Below are positions 28,485 through 38,874 of a stretch of 64,000 nucleotides of DNA, one piece after another. The stretch covers positions 1,178,001 through 1,242,000 of the forward strand of contig NZ_BMLS01000001.1 of assembly GCF_014645355.1 (NCBI RefSeq), written 5' to 3'. This stretch comes from Bowmanella pacifica. GTDB lineage: Bacteria; Pseudomonadota; Gammaproteobacteria; Enterobacterales; Alteromonadaceae. Position 1 is the stretch's first letter, and each line of letters opens with the position of its first letter. A program made the position numbers and the translations under genes. Under the pieces are notes generated by a model that worked only from the letters and a program-made list of their open reading frames with translations, was not told the origin of the DNA and searched no databases.

Positions 28485-29705
28485 ATGCAGAGATCATCAT
28501 CTAAGTCCTTCAGCTGGGTAATCCTGCTGCTGGCATCTATCACAGCCGTTACTCCCCTGGCCATCGATATGTACTTACCGGCCTTTGGTGACATCGCCCA
28601 AACCTTTGACACTGACATATCCCTGGTTCAGGTATCTTTGAGTACCTATCTGGCCGGTTTTGCCTTCTCTATGCTGATATGCGGCCCCATCGCCGATATT
28701 GTCGGGCGACGCCCTCTGGCTATCTGGGGCTTAAGCGGTTTTGTGGCGGCCAGTATCGGCTTATGTTTCAGCAGTAGCCTGGAAATGTTCTGGCTGTTAC
28801 GCACTGTGCAGGCCCTGGCAGGCGGTGCAGCCGCCGTGGTGGTACCAGGTATCGTCCGCCACCTTTATGGCAACAACACTGCCAAGGGGATGTCGTATGT
28901 ATCCATGATTATGATGATCGCGCCTTTGCTGGCCCCCAGTATCGGCAGCCTGATTATGCATTGGTTTGACTGGCGGGCTATTTTCGCGGTGCTGGCCTTC
29001 TACGCCTTTGTGCTGTTATTACCCTCAGTGAAATGGCTACCGGAAGTGGGAACCCGTCAACGTAATGGTTCCTGGGGTAAGTTGTTCTTTGCCAGTTATC
29101 TGGAGGTGCTGAGTAACCGCCAGGCACAGCCCTACATTGCTACCTCAATGTTTGCCTCCTTTGCATTCTTTTCCTATCTGACAGCCGTTCCTGTGGTGTA
29201 TATGGAAGTATTTGGGGTATCAAAAGAAATGTTCGGCATCTTGTTTGCCACCAATGTCATTGCCTTGATTGCCTGTAACTTTATTAACAGTCGCTTTGTT
29301 GGTCGTGTCGGGGCCAAACGTATGCTGACCGGTGCCCTTTGCCTGGCAGGGATATCTGCCATTTCCTTGGTAACCGTCAATGTGCTGGGACTGGGGTTAT
29401 ACGCTACCGTGGCCAGCATTGTGCCGCTGATGGCTGGGCTGAGCCTCACCGCGGTCAACTCCGACGCGTTGATTCTGATTGCTTTCCCACATCATACCGG
29501 CACGGCAACGGCAGTGATTGGCACCCTGCGCTTTGGCAGTGGCGCCTTAACCGGGCCGCTGTTGGCCATGTTCCATACCGGTACCGCGTTGCCCTTTGCA
29601 CTGCTGATGCTGGGTGCGGTTATCGCGGCTATTTTCGTTAATGCCCTGACTTTAATTCATCAGCGTCGCCAGGAAAGACTCCAGACCAGCCTGGCTGCTG
29701 AGTAA
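28485..29705 (+). CDS. Bcr/CflA-family multidrug efflux MFS transporter
   Basis: A 406-residue major facilitator with twelve predicted helices. The N terminus has the Bcr/CflA signature TPLAIDMYLPAFGDIA. Motif A follows as CGPIADIVGRRPL, and motif C-like glycine/proline patterning is seen in helix 5 (APLLAPSIGSLI). Members are drug/proton antiporters that export bicyclomycin, chloramphenicol or other compounds; the substrate here is unknown. A consensus GGAGG ribosome-binding site precedes the ATG. It is probably regulated by the divergent LysR protein. Confidence 0.93.
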   Translation: MQRSSSKSFSWVILLLASITAVTPLAIDMYLPAFGDIAQTFDTDISLVQVSLSTYLAGFAFSMLICGPIADIVGRRPLAIWGLSGFVAASIGLCFSSSLEMFWLLRTVQALAGGAAAVVVPGIVRHLYGNNTAKGMSYVSMIMMIAPLLAPSIGSLIMHWFDWRAIFAVLAFYAFVLLLPSVKWLPEVGTRQRNGSWGKLFFASYLEVLSNRQAQPYIATSMFASFAFFSYLTAVPVVYMEVFGVSKEMFGILFATNVIALIACNFINSRFVGRVGAKRMLTGALCLAGISAISLVTVNVLGLGLYATVASIVPLMAGLSLTAVNSDALILIAFPHHTGTATAVIGTLRFGSGALTGPLLAMFHTGTALPFALLMLGAVIAAIFVNALTLIHQRRQERLQTSLAAE

Positions 29706-29793
29706 CGTCTACCCACGCCAAAATTCTGTCATTCCTTTTAGGTACGAAACTTGCTCCTACAAAACTGGAGTGAGAACCACATAAGGAATCATC

Positions 29794-30657
29794 ATGAAAG
29801 CATTGGTCACGGCATTAGCGCTGCTGCCCTCATTGGTCTATGCGCAAGACCAAAGCGACAAAGAGTTTGTCGGTAAGGTTAACAACCTTCGCATTGCCAA
29901 AAGCGGCAGCGTGCTGCTGGGCGTCAAGCAAGACGAGGAAGATCCCATTGTCTGTCGGGAAGGTGATTGGCCAATAGGCTTTGACCTTAGCGAGACATAC
30001 GGCCAAAACTGGCTGGACTTCCTAATGTTAGCCAGAAACACCAACCAGACAGTACGTTTGGGTTACACACCCGCCCATGGCGAGCTTTGCCAGTTGCAAT
30101 ATGTCGCGGCCATGCAGGGCGATGGGTTTGGCGACATCGGAGACGAGGGCGACAAACTGGTGGAAACCGGCGCCTTGGGTAACGTTGCACTGATCAACTC
30201 AAATGGGCTTACAGAAAACAGCTATAAGGCCAGCGGTCACTATAGCGCAGATGTGGCCGCGGCTGCCTTTGACGGTCACACCTTCTATGAGCAAATCAAC
30301 GACGATGCCGGCGAGCGTATCAACCGCGGTTTATGGCTGATAAAAAGAGACGCCGACACACCCAACTGGTTACAAGTGGACTTTGGCCAGAAGGTTAAAA
30401 TTGCCGGATTGCGCATAGTGCTTAATCAGAAGTCCACCGACTTAGGTCGTGGCCCGCGGGATATTACCCTGCAGGTGTCCAACGACGGTGACAGCTTCGC
30501 TGACCATCAGTCTTTCCGCCTATCACGGGTAGCGGATCAAACCGGCAGTCTGGAGTCTGCCGTGGCGGCTCGCTACTTCCGGCTAAAAGTGCACAACAAT
30601 TACGGTGATGCCAGTTTCATCGAAATTGATGAACTGGAGCTGTTCCAGAAGCAGTGA
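29794..30657 (+). CDS. Secreted protein with C-terminal discoidin (F5/8 type C) domain
   Basis: A 287-residue exported protein with a signal peptide (about residues 1-17, LPSLVYA). The N-terminal module (about 25-108) has the pattern GKVNNLRIAKSGSVLLG, a cysteine in PIVCREG and a second cysteine in GELCQLQYV. It resembles small OB-like exported domains, but I cannot name it. The C-terminal part (about 135-285) is a discoidin/F5-8C-like jelly roll, with LQVDFGQKVKIAGLRI, DITLQVSNDGDSF and YFRLKVHNNYGD. Such domains bind carbohydrates or lipids. No catalytic domain is present. It is a single gene; its partner is unknown. Confidence 0.75.
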   Translation: MKALVTALALLPSLVYAQDQSDKEFVGKVNNLRIAKSGSVLLGVKQDEEDPIVCREGDWPIGFDLSETYGQNWLDFLMLARNTNQTVRLGYTPAHGELCQLQYVAAMQGDGFGDIGDEGDKLVETGALGNVALINSNGLTENSYKASGHYSADVAAAAFDGHTFYEQINDDAGERINRGLWLIKRDADTPNWLQVDFGQKVKIAGLRIVLNQKSTDLGRGPRDITLQVSNDGDSFADHQSFRLSRVADQTGSLESAVAARYFRLKVHNNYGDASFIEIDELELFQKQ

Positions 30658-30937
30658 CAAAGCGACGACTGTTGACTATAGCGGATAGATGTCACGTTGA
30701 AAGAGGGTGGTGAGCTGCAAGGCCACCAGCCCACACTTGCCAATGAAACCGCTTTGCCTGTTGTGCTTTTTCAGCGGCCGGGTATTTGCCCGGCCCGCTA
30801 TCCTGGTTGCCTATCACCACTCTGTGCGCTGCAAGTATTGTGCATGGTAGCGCTTCAGGGATGGTTCTGGACTTTCTGCAACCACTGCTGACCCAATAGG
30901 GTATTGAATCGTTGCCTGCCTCCCGCCAACCAAGCCA
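30658..30937. other. 280-nt convergent gap without a recognised gene
   Basis: The gap lies between the discoidin gene and the convergent GGDEF gene. It contains a perfect GC hairpin (30777-30782 with 30789-30794, GCCGGG/CCCGGC) without a U-tract on either side. A 64-codon open frame has no family resemblance. I see no promoter, RNA gene or repeat. Confidence 0.5.
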
Positions 30938-32965
30938 CTAAGTAGCCTGCAGACTGACCACGCAATTTCGTCCCTGCGCTTTCGCCGCATAGAGCAGTTC
31001 ATCGGCTTTGCTGCAAAGTGCGGTAAAATCCTGCTCAGAGGGATTTGAGGTCAACACCCCAAAGCTGGAGGTAATATGGATAGTGGTACCGTTCTCCAAC
31101 TCCAGGGCAGCGCCGGCAACCTTGGCCCGCAAATTTTCTGCAATACGCAAACCCGATTCATAGCCGGTGTTCGGTAGCATGACCATAAACTCTTCTCCGC
31201 CCACCCTAGCCACCACATCGCTGCTACGTACATGAGAACGGAATATCTCCGCAACCTGCGTCAGGACCCTGTCGCCGGTTTCATGACCGTAGGTGTCATT
31301 AATATTCTTGAAGTAATCAATATCCGCCAGGATAAGGGTAAAGGAAGCTTGTCCGGCTTGGGCTAATGCGTCGCCAACAATTTTACCAGTTTGCTCCCCA
31401 TCCCACTCGGCTTGTTCATGCTTACCCGCACCTTGAGAGCGCTCTGTTTTCCAGAAATCCGCCACTCTGGCCAGATTGCCTGCCAGCTGTCTGGACATCA
31501 GCAGCCGGCCTTCTTTACTGAAATTTCTGTGGTACCACTCGGTCAGATACCGCCGGTTGTATAGCCCGGTCAAGGTGTCGGTTCTGGCCAGACGCCCCCA
31601 CTTAACCCTGGAACGGTATATCCATAACGATACCAGCAATAAACTGACCACTCCCAAGGATAACCACACCATAGCTTGTGCCATATTAGATACTGTGTGC
31701 TGAGCTTCTTCAATTTCCATACGCTGCAGAACATTTTTCCAATTCAGATTATGGTTTTCATACTCCAGTCGCTCCAAGTCAAACAAGACCTGCTGCCTTG
31801 TCATATCCTGCAGGTGTTCCTGGCTGTTTAACCGCACATATTGCTGATGATAAGTTCTGAAGTTCTCAAATGCCTTTTGATAATCTCCCTGCTCCGCATA
31901 GACCTCGGCGGCCAATTTAATTAGCTCTACTTGGGTACGGTAATTTGACGCGGCATTGACAATATCCGGGAGCGTCTTATCCAGGTAGGTAATTAGCTCA
32001 GGTAAGGCATTTCTGTCTAATAAACTGCGGGCTTTTAGCAACTGAAATTTGGCAATATAAAAAGGCAGTTTTTCCCTGTGCTGAAGCTCTTCGGCCGATT
32101 GCATATGCTGCTGCATTAAATGTTGTTGTCCAAGCTCCTGATAAAGACCGGCCAACAATAGATTTATTCGAAAACGATAGCGCCCATCTCCCAACACCCT
32201 GGCTAATTTCAGGGCAGACTGATAAGCAACAATGGCCTGCTCTTTTTGCAGCTGCTTTTCATGCAGTTCGGCAATATCCAGTTGCGCCAGCATTTGACTA
32301 AACGACATCTTGCGCGTTTCGAAAAAGCGCTGCGCTTCTTGCAACATAATCTGGGAGCGCTCAAAGCCATTAAGTTTCAGTAACAGCTGACCTAAGGCAA
32401 AAGCGGCCCTGCCAGTAACATCATCATGTCCCGAGGCTTCCGCCGCCTCTAACGAAGACATCAGAGCGGCGTAAGAGCTCTTTAACGCTCCCTGATTATT
32501 CAAATGAATACCCTTGGTTAACAGGGCCTCGGCTTCCACCAATAAGTCACCATTGGCTTGGGCCACTTTTAAAATGTCATCAAGCTGTCTGGCGGCATCT
32601 TCGGATTGGCCCGTATACAAAAGGGCCTGAATCACTTTAAGGTTAAGTTGCAAGGCTTCAGAGCTGTCTTTAGCCGCTATGGCCAAACCTTGCTCTGCGG
32701 CTGCCTGACTTTTGGAATAATCCTGCAATAAGAAGCTGATAGTGGCTTTAGCCAGATAATAGCGAACCAACAGTCCTTCGGGTTGATTGACCACCAACTG
32801 CTCTTCTTCCATTTGCGCCAATTCCGCATTGGCTTTCTCAGGCAAGGCATAAACTAATTTTTCTACGCCGGACAGGCGGCTTTCAAACCCCAGATGGGGA
32901 TTGGCCATGGCATATACGTGTAATGAACAACATAGCCATAAAGAAAATAACGTGGCAGCTCTCAT
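30938..32965 (-). CDS. TPR-repeat membrane diguanylate cyclase (GGDEF)
   Basis: A 675-residue protein with a signal peptide (ending VYAMA). About 400 residues of TPR-like repeats predicted to be periplasmic come next, then one membrane helix (about 430-450) and a C-terminal GGDEF domain. The active site is ARVGGEEFMVML, and an RSSD inhibitory site five residues upstream suggests c-di-GMP feedback control. LILADIDYFKNIND supplies the metal-binding aspartate. About 45 extra residues separate DTLTGLYNRRY from this strand, an unusual insertion with a GAGKHEQAEWDGEQTG centre. The layout suggests sensing by the periplasmic TPRs. The input signal is unknown. Confidence 0.92.
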   Translation of the reverse strand: MRAATLFSLWLCCSLHVYAMANPHLGFESRLSGVEKLVYALPEKANAELAQMEEEQLVVNQPEGLLVRYYLAKATISFLLQDYSKSQAAAEQGLAIAAKDSSEALQLNLKVIQALLYTGQSEDAARQLDDILKVAQANGDLLVEAEALLTKGIHLNNQGALKSSYAALMSSLEAAEASGHDDVTGRAAFALGQLLLKLNGFERSQIMLQEAQRFFETRKMSFSQMLAQLDIAELHEKQLQKEQAIVAYQSALKLARVLGDGRYRFRINLLLAGLYQELGQQHLMQQHMQSAEELQHREKLPFYIAKFQLLKARSLLDRNALPELITYLDKTLPDIVNAASNYRTQVELIKLAAEVYAEQGDYQKAFENFRTYHQQYVRLNSQEHLQDMTRQQVLFDLERLEYENHNLNWKNVLQRMEIEEAQHTVSNMAQAMVWLSLGVVSLLLVSLWIYRSRVKWGRLARTDTLTGLYNRRYLTEWYHRNFSKEGRLLMSRQLAGNLARVADFWKTERSQGAGKHEQAEWDGEQTGKIVGDALAQAGQASFTLILADIDYFKNINDTYGHETGDRVLTQVAEIFRSHVRSSDVVARVGGEEFMVMLPNTGYESGLRIAENLRAKVAGAALELENGTTIHITSSFGVLTSNPSEQDFTALCSKADELLYAAKAQGRNCVVSLQAT

Positions 32966-33302
32966 AGGTGATATTCAATCCAAAACCAGGATACTTTTAT
33001 TAGAGAATTATTTAAGCCCGGCGAAGGGGGTATATATATTACATCAACATCAGACAGGAATGGATTATTATCAATACAAGAATTTTACCCGCTTAAAATA
33101 TTCCTTATGGGTTTACGAAATATTCTTTTTTAATCATAACGTTATTGAATTAGTCAAAAAATAGTAATTGCGCTAATTAAATATAAAAACAGAGACTCGG
33201 TGATTAAATGCAATTTAGCGGATCTCTTGAACCATAAAAAAACCCGGCAAATAAGCCGGGTTTTTTAACGGTTAAAGCTATGGAAGCTTTAAGCGGTTTT
33301 TT
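32966..33302 (-). other. groEL 3' exon/UTR and AT-rich leader of the TPR-GGDEF gene
   Basis: This gene-free stretch holds three things on the minus strand: the short exon directly after the group II intron (33269-33302), whose first A completes a TAA stop for groEL; the original groESL terminator at 33235-33268; and an AT-rich leader (32966-33234) that should carry the promoter of the GGDEF gene. An 87-codon plus-strand frame through this AT-rich part is not considered a gene. Confidence 0.6.
33235..33268 (-). terminator. Original groESL terminator, now downstream of the intron
   Basis: An eight-base-pair GC-rich stem (33241-33248 with 33255-33262, AACCCGGC/GCCGGGTT) is flanked by A- and T-runs on both sides, so it can act in both directions. 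On the minus strand it lies about 55 nt beyond the groEL stop in spliced RNA. In DNA it is about 3.5 kb away. Confidence 0.88.
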
Positions 33303-33377
33303 GTCGGGTAAGGAACAGCCATTACTGGCTGCCCCTCCCCTAAGAACCGTGCATGCGAGTTTCCCCGCACACGGCTC
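33303..33377 (-). ncRNA. Group II intron domains V and VI (3' catalytic end)
   Basis: On the minus strand 33377 to 33344 is a 34-nt domain V. The lower stem starts GAGCCGT, with the catalytic AGC at positions 2-4. There is a two-nucleotide bulge on the 3' arm and a GAAA tetraloop closing the upper stem. Domain VI follows (33343-33303), with stem GCAGCC/GGCTGT and an unpaired A at 33309, seven bases from the 3' end, as candidate branch point. The intron ends in ...CCCGAC, which fits the AY rule. These pairings were traced by hand and are the strongest evidence for a splicing-competent ribozyme. Confidence 0.93.
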
Positions 33378-33415
33378 AAGCCTTTATAAGTCAGTACCTA
33401 GATGCTGACCGACGA

Positions 33416-33535
33416 CTAATTGACCAATTTCGGACTCTTGTCCTCTTCAACCTCCACAAGGGAGCGTTTAAAGAGAACATAGAAGCCAAAAACCACAGCC
33501 AATAACATCAACTGACTAACAATCAGTGGTGCCAT
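33416..33535 (-). CDS. 39-residue predicted single-span membrane peptide inside the intron
   Basis: A short frame on the minus strand starting ATG at 33535 and ending TAG at 33416-33418. Residues about 3-22 (PLIVSQLMLLAVVFGFYVLF) are strongly hydrophobic, followed by a positive KR and an acidic, charged tail (VEVEEDKSPK). This predicts one membrane helix. It overlaps the end of the preceding 85-codon gene by 20 nt, as in translational coupling, but its own ribosome-binding site is weak (GGAG 12 nt upstream). It ends about 40 nt before domain V. I do not recognise any family. It could be a chance frame, although its sharp hydrophobic/charged division argues against that. Confidence 0.45.
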   Translation of the reverse strand: MAPLIVSQLMLLAVVFGFYVLFKRSLVEVEEDKSPKLVN

Positions 33536-33773
33536 AGTTTGTACTAGCTCCTACTAGTTCCAACTCGAAAAGTACATTTCCGTGAATATCCCTACCAGTA
33601 AGACCATCCATCTCCCCCACAAAATCAGTTGGAATGCTAATCGTATAGATTTCATCCACATCAATTCTGTAAAGCAGATTGTTACTAGTCGTTATGATGA
33701 GCTCATCTCCATTGATGTGCCCAATCATCACCCCATCCTTTAGGACTGTGTAAGTATTGCCTTCCTTGAACAT
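33516..33773 (-). CDS. Unrecognised 85-residue protein inside the intron
   Basis: A small protein predicted to be beta-rich (VLKDGVMIGHINGDELIITT, then RIDVDEIYTISIPTDF and NVLFELELVG). It has no signal peptide or membrane segment. A GGGGG ribosome-binding site lies about 5 nt before the ATG. It is the second of three small ORFs between the maturase gene and domain V, 79 nt after the first. I do not recognise the family. The alternation of hydrophobic and polar residues and the good ribosome-binding site make a real gene likely. It is an accessory cargo of the intron or a remnant of an insertion into domain IV. Confidence 0.6.
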   Translation of the reverse strand: MFKEGNTYTVLKDGVMIGHINGDELIITTSNNLLYRIDVDEIYTISIPTDFVGEMDGLTGRDIHGNVLFELELVGASTNYGTTDC

Positions 33774-33852
33774 ATTACCCCCATAACTAGCCTTCTGAAA
33801 TGGATGAGCAAAAGTCAGCCGAATCAGATTCTAGGTATAGTCTAAGGATGGC

Positions 33853-34071
33853 CTAGTCACTATGCACTTCTTGGATAGTGAACGAGAAATTGTCTTTGCG
33901 GCGCCTAATAGTCATGCCCTCTAGGGAGTAACCCGCAGAAAAAGCATCGCTATCCAAATCTAGAGCGGGATCAATATCATGATACCCGACCCATATACGA
34001 TTTTGGATTGTACCCGCTTCCTTCTGCCCAGCCTTAACAAAGTACTTTTTTCTTTTGTCCACTAATTCCAT
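33853..34071 (-). CDS. Unrecognised 72-residue protein inside the intron
   Basis: A small charged protein (start MELVDKRKKYFVKAG, later YSLEGMTIRRRKDNFSF) with no membrane segment and no known motif. It starts 20 nt after the maturase stop codon, with AGGGGTG 5 nt before the ATG, so it is well placed to be translated from the same transcript. The basic segments could contact nucleic acid, but this is only suggested by composition. No family is recognised. It is the first of three small ORFs that make the 3' half of domain IV longer than usual. Confidence 0.6.
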   Translation of the reverse strand: MELVDKRKKYFVKAGQKEAGTIQNRIWVGYHDIDPALDLDSDAFSAGYSLEGMTIRRRKDNFSFTIQEVHSD

Positions 34072-34091
34072 GTTTCACCCCTGTTTTTGTT

Positions 34092-35744
34092 TCAACCTAA
34101 CACGTGCAACTGCCTATGACAATTGGGATGCAACAACACCAGATTGCTCAGTTTGTCGCTGCCACCTTTCACCCTTTCGACAATATGATGGATATTCCAT
34201 CCTGTTTCCTTGGTGATCAGGTAGTGACACATAACACAGCGTTTCCGCTGCCTGAGCCAAAGCGTTAGCAACTTGTTCCTACCGTGCATTGAGTCTTTCC
34301 AAGCTCGCTCTAGGCGCTGCTCAAAGTATTCCTCGAATTCGGGCAGGTACGGATTTGCCTCCGCTTTCATCTTAATATGTCGCTTAATCGGCGTATCCAT
34401 GGTGTAAGTCAGACGGGAAAAATTACCTTTTCCCAACTCACCGGAAAACACCCAGTTGCGGTTGCCCATCGACTTAAAGTACTTGCCTTTAATCCAACGG
34501 TAGCCACGGTTTTTATGCCGTCGTCTGCACCACTTCCAGAGCATCGTCCACATCCGGTAGTCCACATAGTTAAAGGTCTCTTTAGCTACCACATGACGAT
34601 GATAATTAGCCCAGCCCTTTAATATAGGGTTGAGCATCATTATCAGGTTGCCAGCTGTAGCTGTTTTGTTACCTGTCACTATGCCCTTTAACTTACCCAG
34701 CACATTGCGTAGGTTTTTACGGCTTGGCTTAATTAAAAGCTTGCCGTTGTAGCTGCGCAAATTCTGACCAAGAAAGTCAAAGCCCTCAGAAACGTGGGTG
34801 ATCAATGTTTTCTCCTGCGACAATTTTAACCCTCGCTCAGCCATAAAGACTTCAACGAGCGGTTTGACTTGCTCTTCCAGTAACTCTCTCGAGATTCCTG
34901 TGATGATAAAGTCATCCGCATATCGCACGTAGTTAACCTTTGTCTTGTAGCTGGCTTTGGTGTTTTTCTTCCCAAACTGAGATTCAAGCACCGTTTCCAA
35001 GCCATCAAGCGCCATATTGGCTAGCACTGGAGATATGATCCCGCCTTGCGGCGTCCCCGCCTCCGTTGGGTATAAGCCACCGGATTCCATAAATCCTGCC
35101 TTCAGCCATTTTCTGAGCACTTGTTTATCCAACGGAATGTTGGCAAGTAACCAGTCATGGCTGATGTTGTCGAAGCACCCTTTAATATCGCCCTCCAAAA
35201 TCCATTTGGCTGAACTCTTCCTGCTGATATTCACAAAGCATTGCTCTATGGCATCAGCGGTTGAACGCATTGGGCGAAACCCATAGCTGTTGCGGTCGGC
35301 GGTGGTTTCCGACACAGGCTCTAGTGCTAACAGGTATAACGCCTGCATGGCCCTGTCGAGCATGGTTGGTATCCCCAAAGGACGGCGTTTGCCGTTGGCC
35401 TTGGGAATGTAAACTCGCCTCAGCGGTTTGGGCTTATAGCCCTTCCGCTTCATCCGCACTATGGCATTCCATTTACTTTCAGGGGTGCCCCACAACTCCC
35501 CATCGACACCGGGCGTTGCTTTGCCACGATTTTCCGTTACCCGTTTAACCGCCAATGCCTTGGCAGCAAACGAGCGCACCAACATACGTTGCAAGGCTTT
35601 CACCTTGCGCCACTGTTGCTGCTTAGTCGCCTTCGCGATCCGCACCTGTAGCCCTCGCACCTGCCGCTGAACCAAATACCAGTTGATGGTATGCCAGCCT
35701 GTTGGCGGGTGGGAGAATGCAGGTACTGACATTGTCGTACACAT
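34092..35744 (-). CDS. ltrA: Group II intron reverse transcriptase/maturase with HNH endonuclease
   Basis: A 550-residue intron-encoded protein. Reverse-transcriptase motifs are in order: [53 protein letters not shown] and the catalytic [12 protein letters not shown] (about residue 274). The maturase X domain follows ([30 protein letters not shown]). The C-terminal HNH domain has [14 protein letters not shown] and [11 protein letters not shown]. All three activities look intact, so splicing, target cleavage and reverse transcription are possible. The start at 35744 is supported by AGGAGG 7 nt upstream. The set of domains fits the chloroplast-like (CL) intron class. Confidence 0.95.
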   Translation of the reverse strand: MCTTMSVPAFSHPPTGWHTINWYLVQRQVRGLQVRIAKATKQQQWRKVKALQRMLVRSFAAKALAVKRVTENRGKATPGVDGELWGTPESKWNAIVRMKRKGYKPKPLRRVYIPKANGKRRPLGIPTMLDRAMQALYLLALEPVSETTADRNSYGFRPMRSTADAIEQCFVNISRKSSAKWILEGDIKGCFDNISHDWLLANIPLDKQVLRKWLKAGFMESGGLYPTEAGTPQGGIISPVLANMALDGLETVLESQFGKKNTKASYKTKVNYVRYADDFIITGISRELLEEQVKPLVEVFMAERGLKLSQEKTLITHVSEGFDFLGQNLRSYNGKLLIKPSRKNLRNVLGKLKGIVTGNKTATAGNLIMMLNPILKGWANYHRHVVAKETFNYVDYRMWTMLWKWCRRRHKNRGYRWIKGKYFKSMGNRNWVFSGELGKGNFSRLTYTMDTPIKRHIKMKAEANPYLPEFEEYFEQRLERAWKDSMHGRNKLLTLWLRQRKRCVMCHYLITKETGWNIHHIVERVKGGSDKLSNLVLLHPNCHRQLHVLG

Positions 35745-36796
35745 CTTGCTTTCCTCCTTTACCGAAATGGAGAAAAGCCCACCCCGAAAGGGGATAGCTA
35801 ATCCCCATTGGGTTGGTTTTAAGATGGCTTTACAAGCCTTAACACGATTAAAGACCAGTCTGAATTTTGCACCCTTTCGGGTCAGGGCAAAGTTTGAACC
35901 CCTATCCAAACCATTACAGTCCGGCATTCGCTTGGTCAGACATCCTTTACCCGCTTATCCAACAGCGCTCCTTACAGATCGCCTGCCTGTGTTACTGTTA
36001 TCAGCAATCAGGCGAATAATCGGGCTTACCGAGTTCCGTTGCAGTTACACGAACAACTTAGGTTCTGTCTATCTACCGGTGGTCATAAGACGGCGTAATC
36101 CCAGATGTAAAAGGATTAACCGACCACATACCTTTTGGTCAGAGCGTAACAACAATATTTCGCTCATTGCGGTTGACGGTATTTATCAACAGTTCACTTA
36201 CGTTAACCAGTATTGCCCAGCCTAGCCCCCCAGCCAGCGTATTGTTCGCTAGCTACACCCATCCTCACGGATTAAAGGCACCGCTTACGCAGAGGTACAT
36301 TGTCAGGAAGCTTCGCACCATGCCGTTGCCAGCATCGCACTATCCCTAGGCTACTGTTAGCCGTATAACAGGTCTCACTAGCCTTTTGCTAAAGCAGAAG
36401 GTTGAGACAATAACTACAACAGCTTACGCCGGAGATCGCTCCAGCAGCTGAACTAACCGTATGGTCTTGTCGAGTACGACAAGCAGAAATGAGCATCCTC
36501 GAAGGTCAAAATTGCCGGCAGGCCAAGGCCGCCGTTCTTTTTCCCTTTCGCACAAAAGACTAAGCTTCTAGATACTTACGTGTTGAAGGCAGCGTGAACA
36601 CGCGCCTGTTTTCTTTAAGCTGATCGACAATAACGATCAGGCGAACATTCCAAAAGGAATGCCGTTGATCGGATTGTGCGATCCGACCAACGGATTTCGA
36701 CTACTAGTTTTGCAGGTGGGTAGTAGATACCAATCAAGTTAGTACCTACTATGGACATAGCCTGCTAGGTTAGCGACCTACGCGACTCTCGTCGCA

Positions 36797-36797
<1 letters not shown>
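35745..36797 (-). ncRNA. 5' ribozyme portion of the group II intron (domains I-III and start of IV)
   Basis: This 1053-nt stretch has no protein-coding gene. On the minus strand it begins GTGCGACGAGAGTCGCGTAGG, and many local inverted repeats are visible (for example CGTTGGTCGGATCG / CGATCAACGG). It is longer than the roughly 500-650 nt usual before the maturase gene. Candidate exon-binding sites are TACCGT at 36176-36181 (EBS2) and TACATC at 36104-36109 (EBS1), which would pair with GCGGTA and GATGTA of the groEL exon. Domain boundaries were not assigned. A 180-codon plus-strand frame here is a by-product of the structured RNA. Confidence 0.8.
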
Positions 36798-38446
<1,649 letters not shown>

Positions 38447-38472
38447 CTAAATTCAGTTAATTCAAATGTCGA

Positions 38473-38766
38473 TTAGGCTTCAACTACAGCCAGGATGTCG
38501 CTCTCACTCATGATCAGCACTTCCTCACCGTCGACTTTTTGGGTCTTCACGCCATAACCGTCGTTGAAAATCACGATATCGCCAACTTTAACGTCCAACG
38601 CTTTAACATCACCGTTATCCAGGATGCGGCCATTACCCACAGCAACGACTTCGCCACGGGTTGATTTTTCGGCAGCAGAACCAGTCAGAACGATGCCTCC
38701 AGCAGACTTGCTTTCTTGCTCTTGGCGCTTAACGATAACGCGATCGTGTAAAGGACGGATTTTCAT
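38473..38766 (-). CDS. groS: Co-chaperonin GroES (10 kDa)
   Basis: A 97-residue GroES with [18 protein letters not shown], the mobile-loop segment [20 protein letters not shown] that contacts GroEL, and [13 protein letters not shown]. The ATG at 38766 has AGGAG 8 nt upstream and gives the standard length; an in-frame TTG six bases earlier is less likely. It is the first gene of groESL, transcribed on the minus strand from a sigma-32-type promoter about 110 nt upstream. Confidence 0.98.
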   Translation of the reverse strand: MKIRPLHDRVIVKRQEQESKSAGGIVLTGSAAEKSTRGEVVAVGNGRILDNGDVKALDVKVGDIVIFNDGYGVKTQKVDGEEVLIMSESDILAVVEA

Positions 38767-38874
38767 GCTCAAATCTCCTGAAAATTTCCAATCAAGGATG
38801 TTAAGTCCCGATTTCTCGGGGAAATTGTAACGAGCCGGTACATTCCAGCTCGTCTAAAACTTGTCTGCCAGCCT

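Noticed and set aside
30777-30794. Perfect GC hairpin in the discoidin-GGDEF gap as a terminator
   Set aside because: There is no U-tract in either direction within several bases, so it is not called a terminator.
30697-30891. A 64-codon frame after the discoidin gene
   Set aside because: No family resemblance, no ribosome-binding site of note and a cysteine/leucine-rich random-like composition. A conserved homologue would change this.
32901-33164. An 87-codon plus-strand frame in AT-rich DNA upstream of the TPR-GGDEF gene
   Set aside because: It overlaps the start of the real gene on the other strand and crosses its promoter region. There is no domain and AT-rich DNA yields such frames readily.
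35683-36225. A 180-codon plus-strand frame within the intron 5' part
   Set aside because: It lies opposite structured ribozyme RNA and the start of the maturase gene, has no ribosome-binding site and no recognisable domain.
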